The notes under the pieces are model-generated. The model saw nothing but the letters and a program-made list of their open reading frames with translations. It was not told the origin of the DNA and made no database searches. A DNA stretch of 64,000 bases from an uncultured Acetatifactor sp. Its GTDB lineage: Bacteria > Bacillota > Clostridia > Lachnospirales > Lachnospiraceae. The DNA is taken from contig CAJTMX010000002.1 in assembly GCA_910577235.1 (NCBI GenBank), positions 101,561 through 165,560 on the forward strand. Direction: 5' to 3'. Shown here piece after piece: positions 1-8,499 of this stretch (its first letter is position 1; every line of letters begins with the position of its first letter). A program made the position numbers and the translations under genes.

Positions 1-1
1 T

Positions 2-556
2 GAGGCGGAGCACAGGGACGGGAAGACGACGCCGTATTTTGTGGCCTCCCGGGCAGGAAACCGGGAAGAACTAAAGGCTCTGTGCCATGATGAGCACTCG
101 GACGGGGTGATCATCTACGCTGTCTATGGGGAAAAGAAGGATAAAGTGGTGTTGGTCCGCCAGTTCCGCTACCCGATCAACGATTATATTTACGAGTTTC
201 CCGCCGGGCTGGTGGAGCAGGGGGAGGATATGTTCGATGCCGGCGTCCGGGAGATCTATGAGGAGACCGGGCTGAAATTCACCCCCAAAAAGGTGGACAG
301 GGCATATGCCAAGCCCTATTATACCACAGTGGGTATGACGGACGAGTGCTGCGGCACGGTGTACGGTTACTGTGAGGGTACGCCCAGCAACAGCCACCAG
401 GAGGACTCGGAGGACATCCAGATCGTGCTGGCGGACAGAGAGGAGTGCAGGCGGATATTGCGGGAGGAGAATGTAGCGATCATGTGCGCCTACATGTTGA
501 TGCATTTCATCCACAGCGCGGAAGAAGATCCGCTGGCTTTTACGGAAGAGATATGA
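2..556 (+). CDS. Nudix hydrolase, ADP-ribose pyrophosphatase type (5' end outside window)
   Basis: The reading frame is open from base 2, so the true start lies before the window; the GTG at 41 is only an internal valine. Counting from that GTG, the Nudix box is complete: Gly56, Glu62, Arg70-Glu71, Glu74-Glu75 and Gly77 fit GX5EX7REUXEEXGU. The preceding EFPAGLVEQGE is typical of ADP-ribose or nucleotide-sugar pyrophosphatases, which hydrolyse X-linked nucleoside diphosphates with Mg2+ held by the box glutamates. The C-terminal half is ordinary for the family. It is followed after 19 bp by the acyltransferase-like gene, so the two may be cotranscribed. Substrate cannot be told from sequence. 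Confidence 0.9.
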   Translation, partial: EAEHRDGKTTPYFVASRAGNREELKALCHDEHSDGVIIYAVYGEKKDKVVLVRQFRYPINDYIYEFPAGLVEQGEDMFDAGVREIYEETGLKFTPKKVDRAYAKPYYTTVGMTDECCGTVYGYCEGTPSNSHQEDSEDIQIVLADREECRRILREENVAIMCAYMLMHFIHSAEEDPLAFTEEI

Positions 557-575
557 AGATAGGGAGGTGAGCGAT

Positions 576-1883
576 ATGGCGGCGGAGCAAAAGCGTACAG
601 AGGATTGGTATCGGCTGGATCTGTCGGCCATCGTTTATCCCACACTACAGCGGCGGGATTTTTCCTCCGTGTACCGGCTGTCGGTTGTCCTGAAGGAGGA
701 GATAGACCCGGATGTATTGCAGCAGGCGGTGGATCAGGTCATGCCCCGTTTTCCCACTTACAAGGCGGCCATACGAAAGGGAGTATTCTGGCGGTATCTG
801 GAGCCGAACAACAGGCCCGGTCCCTTTGTACAGCCGGATGTGAAAAACCCCTGCCAGCCCATGCATTTTAAAGTCAACAACCGTTATCTGGTGCGGTTTT
901 ACTATTACGGAGGGCGGATTGCCCTGGAGGCCCATCACAGCCTGGGGGACGGCACCGGCGGCATGTGTCTGCTGATGACGGTGACGGCCCGGTATCTGTA
1001 TCTGAAATATCAGGCGCATATCAGACCGGAGGGCTTTGTACTGGATATCGGCAGTCCGCCGGACCCGGAGGAACTGGAGGACGCGTACATGCGGTACGCC
1101 AATGCGAAGGTGTGTCCGCCCAGGCCGGGAGAAAAGGCGTTCCGGGTCAGAGGCACGATGGAGCCTTTTTATACATTAAATATCGTAGACGGGATCATGT
1201 CGGTAAGCCAGGTGGTGAAGGTGGCCAAGGGTTATCAGGCCACGGTGACCGAGTACCTCAACGCAGTTCTGATCTATGCGCTGATGCAGAAACAGGAGCA
1301 GGAGAAGAGCCGCAGACAGAAACCGGTGAAGATTGCAATGCCCGTAAACCTGCGTCGTTTTTTTCCCTCAAAGACGCTGCGGAACTTTATCACCATGATC
1401 TATCCGGGGATAGATCCCAGACTGGGGGAATACACTTTTGCGGAGATCGTGGAGCAGGTGCATCACTATATGCGCTATTATCTGAACGAAAAACTGCTGC
1501 GGGGAGATATCACCACCAACGCGGCTACCCAGCGCCATCCACTGATCCGTGTGGTGCCCCTTTTTATCAAGGATTTTGTGGTGCGGCAGTTCTATACCAA
1601 GGTGCAGGATAAGAATTCTTCCGCCGGACTGACCAATATGGGGGCGCTGCGGGTGCCGGATGGCATGAAACCCTATATCCGGCGATTTGATATCTATATG
1701 GGTCAGCCATTTTCCTCCAGGACCAACTGCGCGATCATCAGCTACGAGGATGTGCTGACCGTGAATTTCGCCAGCAGTATCATCGAGGCGGATGTGGAGC
1801 GGTACTTTTTCAGAAAGCTGGTACAGGACGGCATCCATGTGAAGATCGAGAGCAATCGGGCATATGCGGAACCCGGAATATAA
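576..1883 (+). CDS. Condensation-fold acyltransferase-like protein (alcohol acetyltransferase/CAT superfamily)
   Basis: This 435-residue protein carries HHSLGDG at about residues 120-126, the HHxxxDG catalytic motif of the chloramphenicol acetyltransferase/NRPS condensation superfamily; the first or second His acts as general base. Length and the late ...GQPFSS... stretch fit stand-alone alcohol acetyltransferase-like members. The ATG at 576 is preferred because GGGAGG (562-567) lies 8 nt upstream; the GTG at 567 overlaps that site. No carrier-protein or adenylation gene is adjacent, so an NRPS role is not supported. It sits in a run with a zinc-ribbon membrane protein and an HSL hydrolase, an arrangement that suggests acyl-ester metabolism, but this is inference. 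Confidence 0.8.
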   Translation: MAAEQKRTEDWYRLDLSAIVYPTLQRRDFSSVYRLSVVLKEEIDPDVLQQAVDQVMPRFPTYKAAIRKGVFWRYLEPNNRPGPFVQPDVKNPCQPMHFKVNNRYLVRFYYYGGRIALEAHHSLGDGTGGMCLLMTVTARYLYLKYQAHIRPEGFVLDIGSPPDPEELEDAYMRYANAKVCPPRPGEKAFRVRGTMEPFYTLNIVDGIMSVSQVVKVAKGYQATVTEYLNAVLIYALMQKQEQEKSRRQKPVKIAMPVNLRRFFPSKTLRNFITMIYPGIDPRLGEYTFAEIVEQVHHYMRYYLNEKLLRGDITTNAATQRHPLIRVVPLFIKDFVVRQFYTKVQDKNSSAGLTNMGALRVPDGMKPYIRRFDIYMGQPFSSRTNCAIISYEDVLTVNFASSIIEADVERYFFRKLVQDGIHVKIESNRAYAEPGI

Positions 1884-1930
1884 GGCTCTAAAACAGCATA
1901 TGCGGAACTCTGAATAAGAAAGGCGGAACA

Positions 1931-2635
1931 ATGTCATATTGTGTAAACTGCGGTGTGGAACTGGACGGTGCCCTGGAGCAATGTCCGCTGTGCAACACAC
2001 CTGTGATCAATCCGCGGGAGTTATCCCGCCAAAAAAGCAAGTCCCCCTTTCCGGCGGAAAAAGGAACGGTGGAGACGATCCGGCGCAAGGATCTGGGCAT
2101 ACTGACTTCCAGTATTCTCGGGGCCACGGCAGTGGCATGCGGCGTATTGAATCTGCTGGTGTTCACCGGAGTGGCATGGTCGTTGGCCGTCATTGGCGCC
2201 TGCCTGCTGGTGTGGGTCATGATGGTGCCGCTGGTGATCGACAGCCGCCAGCCCATCTATCTTTCCCTGCTGTTTGACGGAGTGGCCTGCGGGCTGTATC
2301 TCTTTATGCTGAGCTTTCTCACAGCCGGGCAGGAATGGATGTGGGGGCTGGGGATTCCCATTGTGATCCTGGCCACGGTAATCTCTGAACTGCTGACCAT
2401 ATGCATTAAGAACCTGCCAAGCTCCTTTTTAACCAACGCCCTGTATGTGGTGAACGCGGTGGGGCTGCTCTGCCTGGGGCTTGAGATATTGATCGATCTG
2501 TATGTGTCAGAGCACATTGCGCTGAGCTGGTCCGCGGTGGTGCTGACCGTGATGATCTGTGTGGACGCCATGCTGATCACTGTACTGTCCAGAAGGCGGC
2601 TGCGCAATGAGGTGCGCAGAAGACTGCACTTTTAA
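1931..2635 (+). CDS. Zinc-ribbon multi-pass membrane protein (DUF6320-like)
   Basis: The first 25 residues form a zinc ribbon with Cys4, Cys7, Cys18 and Cys21. After a charged linker there are about six hydrophobic segments (from roughly residue 58 to 222), ending in a basic RRRLRNEVRRRL tail. This matches the small Firmicutes family annotated DUF6320; no function is established. The gene starts 48 bp after the acyltransferase-like gene and ends 31 bp before the hydrolase, so the three probably form one operon. A membrane partner for the soluble acyl-transfer enzymes is possible but not shown. Confidence 0.75.
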   Translation: MSYCVNCGVELDGALEQCPLCNTPVINPRELSRQKSKSPFPAEKGTVETIRRKDLGILTSSILGATAVACGVLNLLVFTGVAWSLAVIGACLLVWVMMVPLVIDSRQPIYLSLLFDGVACGLYLFMLSFLTAGQEWMWGLGIPIVILATVISELLTICIKNLPSSFLTNALYVVNAVGLLCLGLEILIDLYVSEHIALSWSAVVLTVMICVDAMLITVLSRRRLRNEVRRRLHF

Positions 2636-2666
2636 TCGAGATACGAAACTCTAATTGGAGGATACA

Positions 2667-3566
2667 ATGGGAAAAAAGGTAAGCAGCCGTAATCAGCGTC
2701 TGATGCAGCTGGTCAGGCGGGCCCACGGGTTGGTGGAAAACCCCGATATCGAGAAACACAGGCAGTCCCAGAACCATATCGGAGAGATATTGGGCAATAC
2801 CAGAGAAATACATTATGAGGAAATAAAGATCGGTGAGATGGACGCAGAGTGGGTGTCGGTGAACCGCGCGCACATGAAAAAATACGTGATCCTGTACTGC
2901 CACGGCGGCGGGTATTCCACGGGCAGCCGCAAGTATGCCCGCACGCTGACATCCAAGCTGGCTTCTTCCACTTTTATGGACGTGCTGTGTTTTGACTACA
3001 GGCTTGCTCCGGAATATCCCTATCCGGCGGCTCTGGAGGATGCGCTGAAAGCATGGGATTATCTGATGCTGCTGGGCTATGGGGCCAGAGAGGTGATCGT
3101 GGCGGGGGACTCCGCCGGAGGTAACATGGCGCTGGCATTGGTATTGCAGCTAAAGAGTCAGCGGCGTCTTCTCCCCAGAGGGCTGGTGCTCATGTCGCCA
3201 TGGACGGACCTGACCTCATCGGGGGAATCCTTTCAGGCCAGGGCGGAGGTTGACCCGGTGCTGAACGCGGAATATATTGACCGCATGATACAGGCATACG
3301 CCCAGGGGCAGGATATGGAAGATCCGCTGATCTCCCCGCTCTTTGGAGATTTTGAAGACTTCCCGCCCGCCTGTATCCAGGTGGGAGACAATGAGATCCT
3401 CTACAGCGATGCCCGGCGTTTGTATCTGCGGATGCTGGAAAAGCATGTTTCGGTGCGGTTTGAACATTTTCCGGGGATGTGGCATGTGTTTCAGATGTCT
3501 CCTTTCAAGACGGCTTATGAGGCCATGGACCGTATCGCGGGATTTATCTATGATATATGCAGATGA
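2667..3566 (+). CDS. Alpha/beta hydrolase, hormone-sensitive-lipase (HSL/class IV) family
   Basis: From the ATG at 2667 (GGAGG at 2657-2661) the protein has 299 residues. HGGG at 79-82 is the oxyanion-hole motif and GDSAGG at 147-152 holds the nucleophile Ser149, together diagnostic of HSL-type carboxylesterases. A late Asp (in the VGDNE region) and the His in GMWHVF complete the triad. Such enzymes hydrolyse short- to medium-chain acyl esters. No signal peptide is visible, so it is cytoplasmic. It ends the operon, with a clear hairpin terminator directly after the stop codon. Confidence 0.87.
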   Translation: MGKKVSSRNQRLMQLVRRAHGLVENPDIEKHRQSQNHIGEILGNTREIHYEEIKIGEMDAEWVSVNRAHMKKYVILYCHGGGYSTGSRKYARTLTSKLASSTFMDVLCFDYRLAPEYPYPAALEDALKAWDYLMLLGYGAREVIVAGDSAGGNMALALVLQLKSQRRLLPRGLVLMSPWTDLTSSGESFQARAEVDPVLNAEYIDRMIQAYAQGQDMEDPLISPLFGDFEDFPPACIQVGDNEILYSDARRLYLRMLEKHVSVRFEHFPGMWHVFQMSPFKTAYEAMDRIAGFIYDICR

Positions 3567-3569
3567 CAT

Positions 3570-3613
3570 ATCATCCATATGTCCGGTGGGGGCATGTGGA
3601 TGATACTTTTTTA
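3570..3613 (+). terminator. Rho-independent terminator after the hydrolase gene
   Basis: ATCATCCATATG (3570-3581) pairs with CATGTGGATGAT (3593-3604), 12 bp with one G-U pair and an 11-nt loop. A run of T follows from 3607. Confidence 0.8.
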
Positions 3614-3729
3614 TAAAAGAAAAAGGATTTTAAAAAATATTGCAGAATATATCAAGTAGGAGACTGTGTGAACTGAAAATGGTGAGAGCGGACTGATGCA
3701 GGAGAACCTGCAGGAAAGGCAGAGTGCAG

Positions 3730-4734
3730 ATGACGATACGGGAGAATCTGGAGCGTTGGGAGAAGGAGTATTTGAGTCCCTATGCCTCTCTTAGCATGAA
3801 TTCCAAGGGCAGGGACAGGGACGAGGAGCAGTGTGACATCAGGCCGGTGTTTCAGCGGGACCGGGACAGGATACTGCACAGCAAGTCTTTCCGCAGATTG
3901 AAAGACAAAACCCAGGTATTTCTGGCACCGGAGGGGGATCATTACCGCACCCGCCTGACCCATACGCTGGAGGTATCCCAGAACGCCCGCACCATCGCCA
4001 AGGCGCTGAAATTGAACGAAGACTTGGTAGAGGCCATCGCTCTGGGCCATGATTTGGGCCATACGCCTTTTGGACACGCGGGAGAGAGGGCGCTGCGGGA
4101 GGTTTGCCCGTACGGTTTTGAACACAGCCAGCAGAGCGTGCGCACCGTGGAGCGTTTGGAGAAAAAGGGGCAGGGCCTGAACCTGACCTACGAGGTGCGG
4201 GACGGGATATTGAATCATCAGACCAGCGGCAGCCCTCATACGCTGGAGGGAAAGATCGTGCGACTGTCCGACAAGATCGCCTATATTCATCACGATATGG
4301 ACGATGCCATACGGGGCGGTATCCTGAGGGAGGAAGATGTGCCCCGGGAGATCGGCGAGGTGATCGGTTTTATCACCGGACAGCGGCTGGATCACTTTAT
4401 TCACGATATAGTGATACATAGTAAGGATCAGGCGGACATCCGCATGTCCCCGCCGGTGGAGAACGCCATGAAAAAGCTGCGGAGCTTTATGTTTGAGCGC
4501 GTATACCAGAATCCGGTGGCCAAGAGCGAGGAGGGCAAGGCGGAAGCGCTGATAAAGACACTTTATCAATATTATCTGGGCCATATAGACGATCTGCCCC
4601 GGGAATATCTGAACCTGATCTCGGAGGGCGAGCCTCGGGAAAAGGTGGTATGCGACTATGTGGGCGCTATGAGCGACCGTTTTGCCATCGCGCAGTATGA
4701 CGATATCTATATACCGAAGTCCTGGATCATATAG
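3730..4734 (+). CDS. dgt: Deoxyguanosinetriphosphate triphosphohydrolase-like HD protein
   Basis: The HD-superfamily metal site is visible: TRLTHTLEV gives the first His, LGHDLGHTPFGHAGE the HD pair and following His residues, and SDKIAYIHHD the distal Asp. The N-terminal RDRDRILHSKSFRRLKDKTQVF is typical of bacterial dNTP triphosphohydrolases, which cut dNTPs to nucleoside plus tripolyphosphate. The ATG at 3730 is chosen over the GTG at 3724, which lies too close to the GAAAGG site. In many Clostridia this gene stands directly before dnaG, as here (45 bp apart), linking dNTP pool control to replication initiation. Confidence 0.92.
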   Translation: MTIRENLERWEKEYLSPYASLSMNSKGRDRDEEQCDIRPVFQRDRDRILHSKSFRRLKDKTQVFLAPEGDHYRTRLTHTLEVSQNARTIAKALKLNEDLVEAIALGHDLGHTPFGHAGERALREVCPYGFEHSQQSVRTVERLEKKGQGLNLTYEVRDGILNHQTSGSPHTLEGKIVRLSDKIAYIHHDMDDAIRGGILREEDVPREIGEVIGFITGQRLDHFIHDIVIHSKDQADIRMSPPVENAMKKLRSFMFERVYQNPVAKSEEGKAEALIKTLYQYYLGHIDDLPREYLNLISEGEPREKVVCDYVGAMSDRFAIAQYDDIYIPKSWII

Positions 4735-4779
4735 CGAAACAATATGCCCCATAACTCTTTAACGTGAGAAAGGAAGAAA

Positions 4780-6552
4780 ATGTTTTATCCGGAAGAACTT
4801 GTGGAAGAAGTCAGGTTGAAGAACGATATCGTGGATGTAATCTCCGGGTATGTCCGGCTGCAGAAAAAAGGAGCCAACCATTGGGGGTGCTGTCCTTTTC
4901 ATAATGAAAAAACCCCTTCCTTTGCCGTCAACGGAGCCAAACAGATGTACCACTGTTTTGGCTGCGGCGCAGGTGGGAACGTTTATACCTTTGTCATGAA
5001 CTATGAAAATTACAGTTTTCCGGAGGCGGTAAAGATGCTGGCGGAGCGGGCCGGGGTCTCCCTGCCGGAGGCTGAGTATGACGAGGAGCAGAAACGGAAA
5101 CAGGGACATCGTCAGCAGCTGCTGGACGTGAACAGGGAGGCGGCAACCTTTTTCTTTTACCAGCTGCGCAGTCCCCAGGGACAGGTGGGCTACCGCTATC
5201 TGTCGGAGCGCGCCCTGTCCGACGAGACCATGCGCAAATTCGGTCTTGGCTACGCCGGAAAGAGCGGAGCGGGACTGATAGAATATCTGAAACAAAAAGG
5301 GTTTGAGGACAAGCTGATCATAGAGGCGGGGCTGGGAAATTATAATGAGCGGACGGGGCTGCTCAGCCAGTTTTGGAACCGGGTTATGTATCCTATTCAG
5401 GATATCCGGGGTAAGGTCATCGGTTTTGGCGGCCGCGTCATGGGAGACGGAGAACCCAAGTATCTGAATTCTCCCGAAACCCCGATCTTTGACAAGCGGC
5501 GCAATCTATACGGGCTGAATTTTGCCCGCACGGCCAGGAGCGGCAATATCATACTCTGCGAGGGCTATATGGATGTGATCGCCATGCATCAGGCGGGCTT
5601 TACCCAGGCGGTGGCCTCGCTGGGAACCGCCTTTACGGCGGAGCAGGCCATGCTGCTGAAACGCTATACAGACAATGTTCTGCTGGCCTATGACAGCGAC
5701 GGAGCGGGCGTCAAAGCGGCTCTGCGGGGAATAAGTATCCTGCGGGACGCAGGACTTTCCGGCAAGATCATCAATATGCATCCCTGTAAAGATCCTGATG
5801 AATTTATCAAAAAAAATGGGCGGGATGCTTTTCAAGAACGCATCGATCAGGCGGAGAACAGTTTCTTTTTTGAAATCCGTATGCTGGAGAGGGATTACAA
5901 TCTCAAAGATCCGGAATCAAAGACCCTATTTTACCGGGAGATCGCCAAAAAGCTCTGCGGCTTCTCCGTGGATGTGGAGCGGGAAAACTATCTGGAGGCC
6001 ATAGCGGAGAAATATAATATCGGCTTTGAAAATCTGCGCAAGCTGGTGGGCAGCTATGCCATGCAGACCGGGGTGGACAAGCCCCCGGAGCGGCCCAAAT
6101 CCGGTGTCCAACCGAAAAATACGCCCCAGGAGAACAGTAAGCGCTCACAGAGGCTGCTGCTCACCTGGATCGTGGACGATCCAGGGCTGTACCCCAAGAT
6201 CGCCCGGTACGTTGGCCCGGAGGATTTTACGGAAGAGCTGTACCGTCAGGTGGCGGAGCAGCTGTTTCGGGATATGGAGGCGGGACAGTACCAACCGGCG
6301 GCCATTATCAGCAGATTTCAGGAGGAGGAACAGCAACGTCAGGTGGCGGAGCTGTTCAACACTAATCTGCCGCAGTTAAGCACCAGGCAGGAGCGGGAGA
6401 AGGCTCTGCACGATATATTATACGCGGTGAAGAAGAACAGCTATGAGCAGTTGACCATGCGGCTCGGCTCGGACGTGACGGCGCTGGGCAAGGTGGTTTC
6501 GGGCAAGAAAGCCCTGGAAGAACTGGCAAAAACGCATATTTCACTGGAATGA
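4780..6552 (+). CDS. dnaG: DNA primase
   Basis: This protein of 590 residues has the normal three-part plan. The CHC2 zinc finger is Cys38, His41, Cys59 and Cys62. The Toprim domain shows the catalytic glutamate in ILCEGYMDV near residue 256 and the acidic pair in AYDSDGAG. The C-terminal third is the helical DnaB-binding domain. It synthesises RNA primers at the replication fork. The start has GAAAGGAAG 8 nt upstream. The gene lies between dgt and sigA, the classic macromolecular-synthesis operon, with only 38 bp to the sigma-factor start. Confidence 0.97.
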   Translation: MFYPEELVEEVRLKNDIVDVISGYVRLQKKGANHWGCCPFHNEKTPSFAVNGAKQMYHCFGCGAGGNVYTFVMNYENYSFPEAVKMLAERAGVSLPEAEYDEEQKRKQGHRQQLLDVNREAATFFFYQLRSPQGQVGYRYLSERALSDETMRKFGLGYAGKSGAGLIEYLKQKGFEDKLIIEAGLGNYNERTGLLSQFWNRVMYPIQDIRGKVIGFGGRVMGDGEPKYLNSPETPIFDKRRNLYGLNFARTARSGNIILCEGYMDVIAMHQAGFTQAVASLGTAFTAEQAMLLKRYTDNVLLAYDSDGAGVKAALRGISILRDAGLSGKIINMHPCKDPDEFIKKNGRDAFQERIDQAENSFFFEIRMLERDYNLKDPESKTLFYREIAKKLCGFSVDVERENYLEAIAEKYNIGFENLRKLVGSYAMQTGVDKPPERPKSGVQPKNTPQENSKRSQRLLLTWIVDDPGLYPKIARYVGPEDFTEELYRQVAEQLFRDMEAGQYQPAAIISRFQEEEQQRQVAELFNTNLPQLSTRQEREKALHDILYAVKKNSYEQLTMRLGSDVTALGKVVSGKKALEELAKTHISLE

Positions 6553-6590
6553 AGTCAATACTAGTACCCAACAGAAAGGAAACCGTAAGG

Positions 6591-7700
6591 ATGGATGAAA
6601 ACACACAGGCGCGTTTTGAGGAGAAGATGAAGAATCTCCTGGCGATGGCCAAGAAGAAGAAAAATGTATTGGAGTATCAGGAGATCAATGAATTTTTCTC
6701 GGACATGACTCTGGAGGAAGATCAGTTTGATCGGATTCTGGAGACTTTGGAACAGAATAATGTGGATGTACTGCGCATCACCGAAGAGGATGATGTGGAT
6801 GATGAGGAGATCCTGCTGGCGGAGGAGGATCTGGACGTGGAGAATCTGGATCTGTCCATTCCGGACGGCATCAGTATCGAGGACCCGGTGCGCATGTACT
6901 TAAAGGAGATCGGCAAGGTGCCCCTGCTGTCCGCGGAGGAGGAGATTGAGCTGGCTAAAAAGCTGGAACTGGGTGACCAGGAGGCAAAAAAGCGCCTGGC
7001 GGAAGCCAATCTGCGTCTGGTGGTCAGCATCGCCAAGCGTTATGTTGGGCGGGGGATGCTGTTTTTGGATCTGATTCAGGAGGGCAATCTGGGTCTGATC
7101 AAAGCAGTGGAGAAATTTGATTACCGCAAAGGGTTTAAGTTCTCCACATACGCTACATGGTGGATTCGCCAGGCGATCACCAGGGCCATCGCGGACCAGG
7201 CCAGGACCATACGTATTCCCGTGCATATGGTGGAGACCATTAATAAACTGATACGGGTGAGCCGTCAGCTCTTGCAGGAATTGGGCCGTGAACCCTCCCC
7301 TGAGGAGATCGCGGAGGAGATGAATATGCCTGTGGACCGGGTGCGGGAGATCATGAAGATCAGCCAGGAGCCGGTGTCTCTGGAAACTCCTATCGGTGAG
7401 GAGGAGGACAGCCATCTGGGAGATTTCATACAGGACGACAATGTGCCCGTACCGGCGGACGCGGCGGCATTTACGCTGCTCAAGGAGCAGTTGGTGGAAG
7501 TACTGGGAACACTTACAGAGCGGGAGCAGAAAGTACTGCGCCTGCGCTTTGGATTGGACGATGGGCGCGCCCGTACCCTGGAAGAGGTGGGCAAGGAGTT
7601 CAATGTGACCCGTGAGAGAATCCGTCAGATAGAAGCCAAGGCTCTGCGCAAGCTGCGCCACCCCAGCCGCAGCCGTAAGCTCAAGGACTATCTGGACTGA
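6591..7700 (+). CDS. sigA: Primary RNA polymerase sigma factor (sigma 70/SigA)
   Basis: The protein begins MDENTQ at 6591; an upstream in-frame ATG at 6549 would overlap dnaG and add 14 unconserved residues. Region 1.1 is short and acidic. Region 1.2 begins at DPVRMYLKEIG. Regions 2.1-2.4 include GFKFSTYATWWIRQAI, which recognises and melts the -10 element. Region 4.2 has the helix-turn-helix TLEEVGKEFNVTRERIRQIE for the -35 element. At 369 residues it fits the compact SigA/RpoD of Firmicutes, lacking the long non-conserved insert of proteobacteria. Consensus TTGACA/TATAAT promoters elsewhere in the window fit its use. Confidence 0.97.
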   Translation: MDENTQARFEEKMKNLLAMAKKKKNVLEYQEINEFFSDMTLEEDQFDRILETLEQNNVDVLRITEEDDVDDEEILLAEEDLDVENLDLSIPDGISIEDPVRMYLKEIGKVPLLSAEEEIELAKKLELGDQEAKKRLAEANLRLVVSIAKRYVGRGMLFLDLIQEGNLGLIKAVEKFDYRKGFKFSTYATWWIRQAITRAIADQARTIRIPVHMVETINKLIRVSRQLLQELGREPSPEEIAEEMNMPVDRVREIMKISQEPVSLETPIGEEEDSHLGDFIQDDNVPVPADAAAFTLLKEQLVEVLGTLTEREQKVLRLRFGLDDGRARTLEEVGKEFNVTRERIRQIEAKALRKLRHPSRSRKLKDYLD

Positions 7701-8431
7701 TGCGTGATCAGGTGGAGCTGTCTGCCAGAATGCAGGCGTTGACTGATATGGTCACTCCCGGAAACCGGGTCTGCGACGTGGGCTGCGACCACGGATGGGT
7801 GTCCGTCTATCTGGTGCAGCAGGGCATCAGTCCCCGGGTGCTGGCGATGGATGTCAGGAGAGGTCCTCTGTCCAGGGCGCAGCAACATATCCGTCAGCGT
7901 GGACTGGAGGCATACATAGAGACCAGGCTTTCCGACGGTGTGGCCGCCTTGGAGGCCGGGGAGGCGGATACCGTTCTATGCGCCGGCATGGGCGGCAGGC
8001 TGATGCAGAGGATACTGGAGGAGGGCAGGGAAAAACTGGCGTCGGTGGGGGAACTGATCTTACAGCCCCAGTCGGAGCTGCGCGCTTTCAGGGCATATCT
8101 TCGGGGAGCGGGCTATGTGACTGCGGCGGAAGATATGGTGTATGAGGACGGAAAATATTATCCCATGATGAAGGCGGTTCCCGCGGCAGGGGAGCGTGAC
8201 ATATCCGTTACGGCTGAGGAGCAGGCACTGTGGGATTGTTTTGGGGAATTGCTGCTGGCCCACGGGCATCCGGTGCTGAAACAGTATCTGAAGGCGGCGG
8301 AGCAGAGCTGCGGCCGGATATTGGAGCAGTTGGAGCAGGGAGCCTCGGACAGGGAGAGGGCGGCACTGCGCTGCCGGGAACTGGAGGAGGAGCGGCGGCT
8401 GGTCCTGCTGGCGCTGGAGCGGTACTATTAG
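7700..8431 (+). CDS. trmK: tRNA (adenine(22)-N(1))-methyltransferase
   Basis: The start codon shares one base with the sigA stop (ATGA overlap), implying translational coupling. The SAM-binding motif VCDVGCDHGW near residue 24 and the CAGMGG motif near residue 96 are characteristic of the TrmK/YqfN family, which methylates N1 of A22 in tRNA. Length (243 aa) is usual. Position after sigA is conserved across many Firmicutes. Confidence 0.9.
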   Translation: MRDQVELSARMQALTDMVTPGNRVCDVGCDHGWVSVYLVQQGISPRVLAMDVRRGPLSRAQQHIRQRGLEAYIETRLSDGVAALEAGEADTVLCAGMGGRLMQRILEEGREKLASVGELILQPQSELRAFRAYLRGAGYVTAAEDMVYEDGKYYPMMKAVPAAGERDISVTAEEQALWDCFGELLLAHGHPVLKQYLKAAEQSCGRILEQLEQGASDRERAALRCRELEEERRLVLLALERYY

Positions 8432-8499
8432 AACAAAAACACAGATTCTACCGTAGTCTGGTATAGACCGGACCACAGGTATGCGGAAAAGAGGATGAG

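Noticed and set aside
567..575. GTG start for the acyltransferase-like gene
   Set aside because: It overlaps the GGGAGG ribosome site; ATG 576 is correctly spaced.
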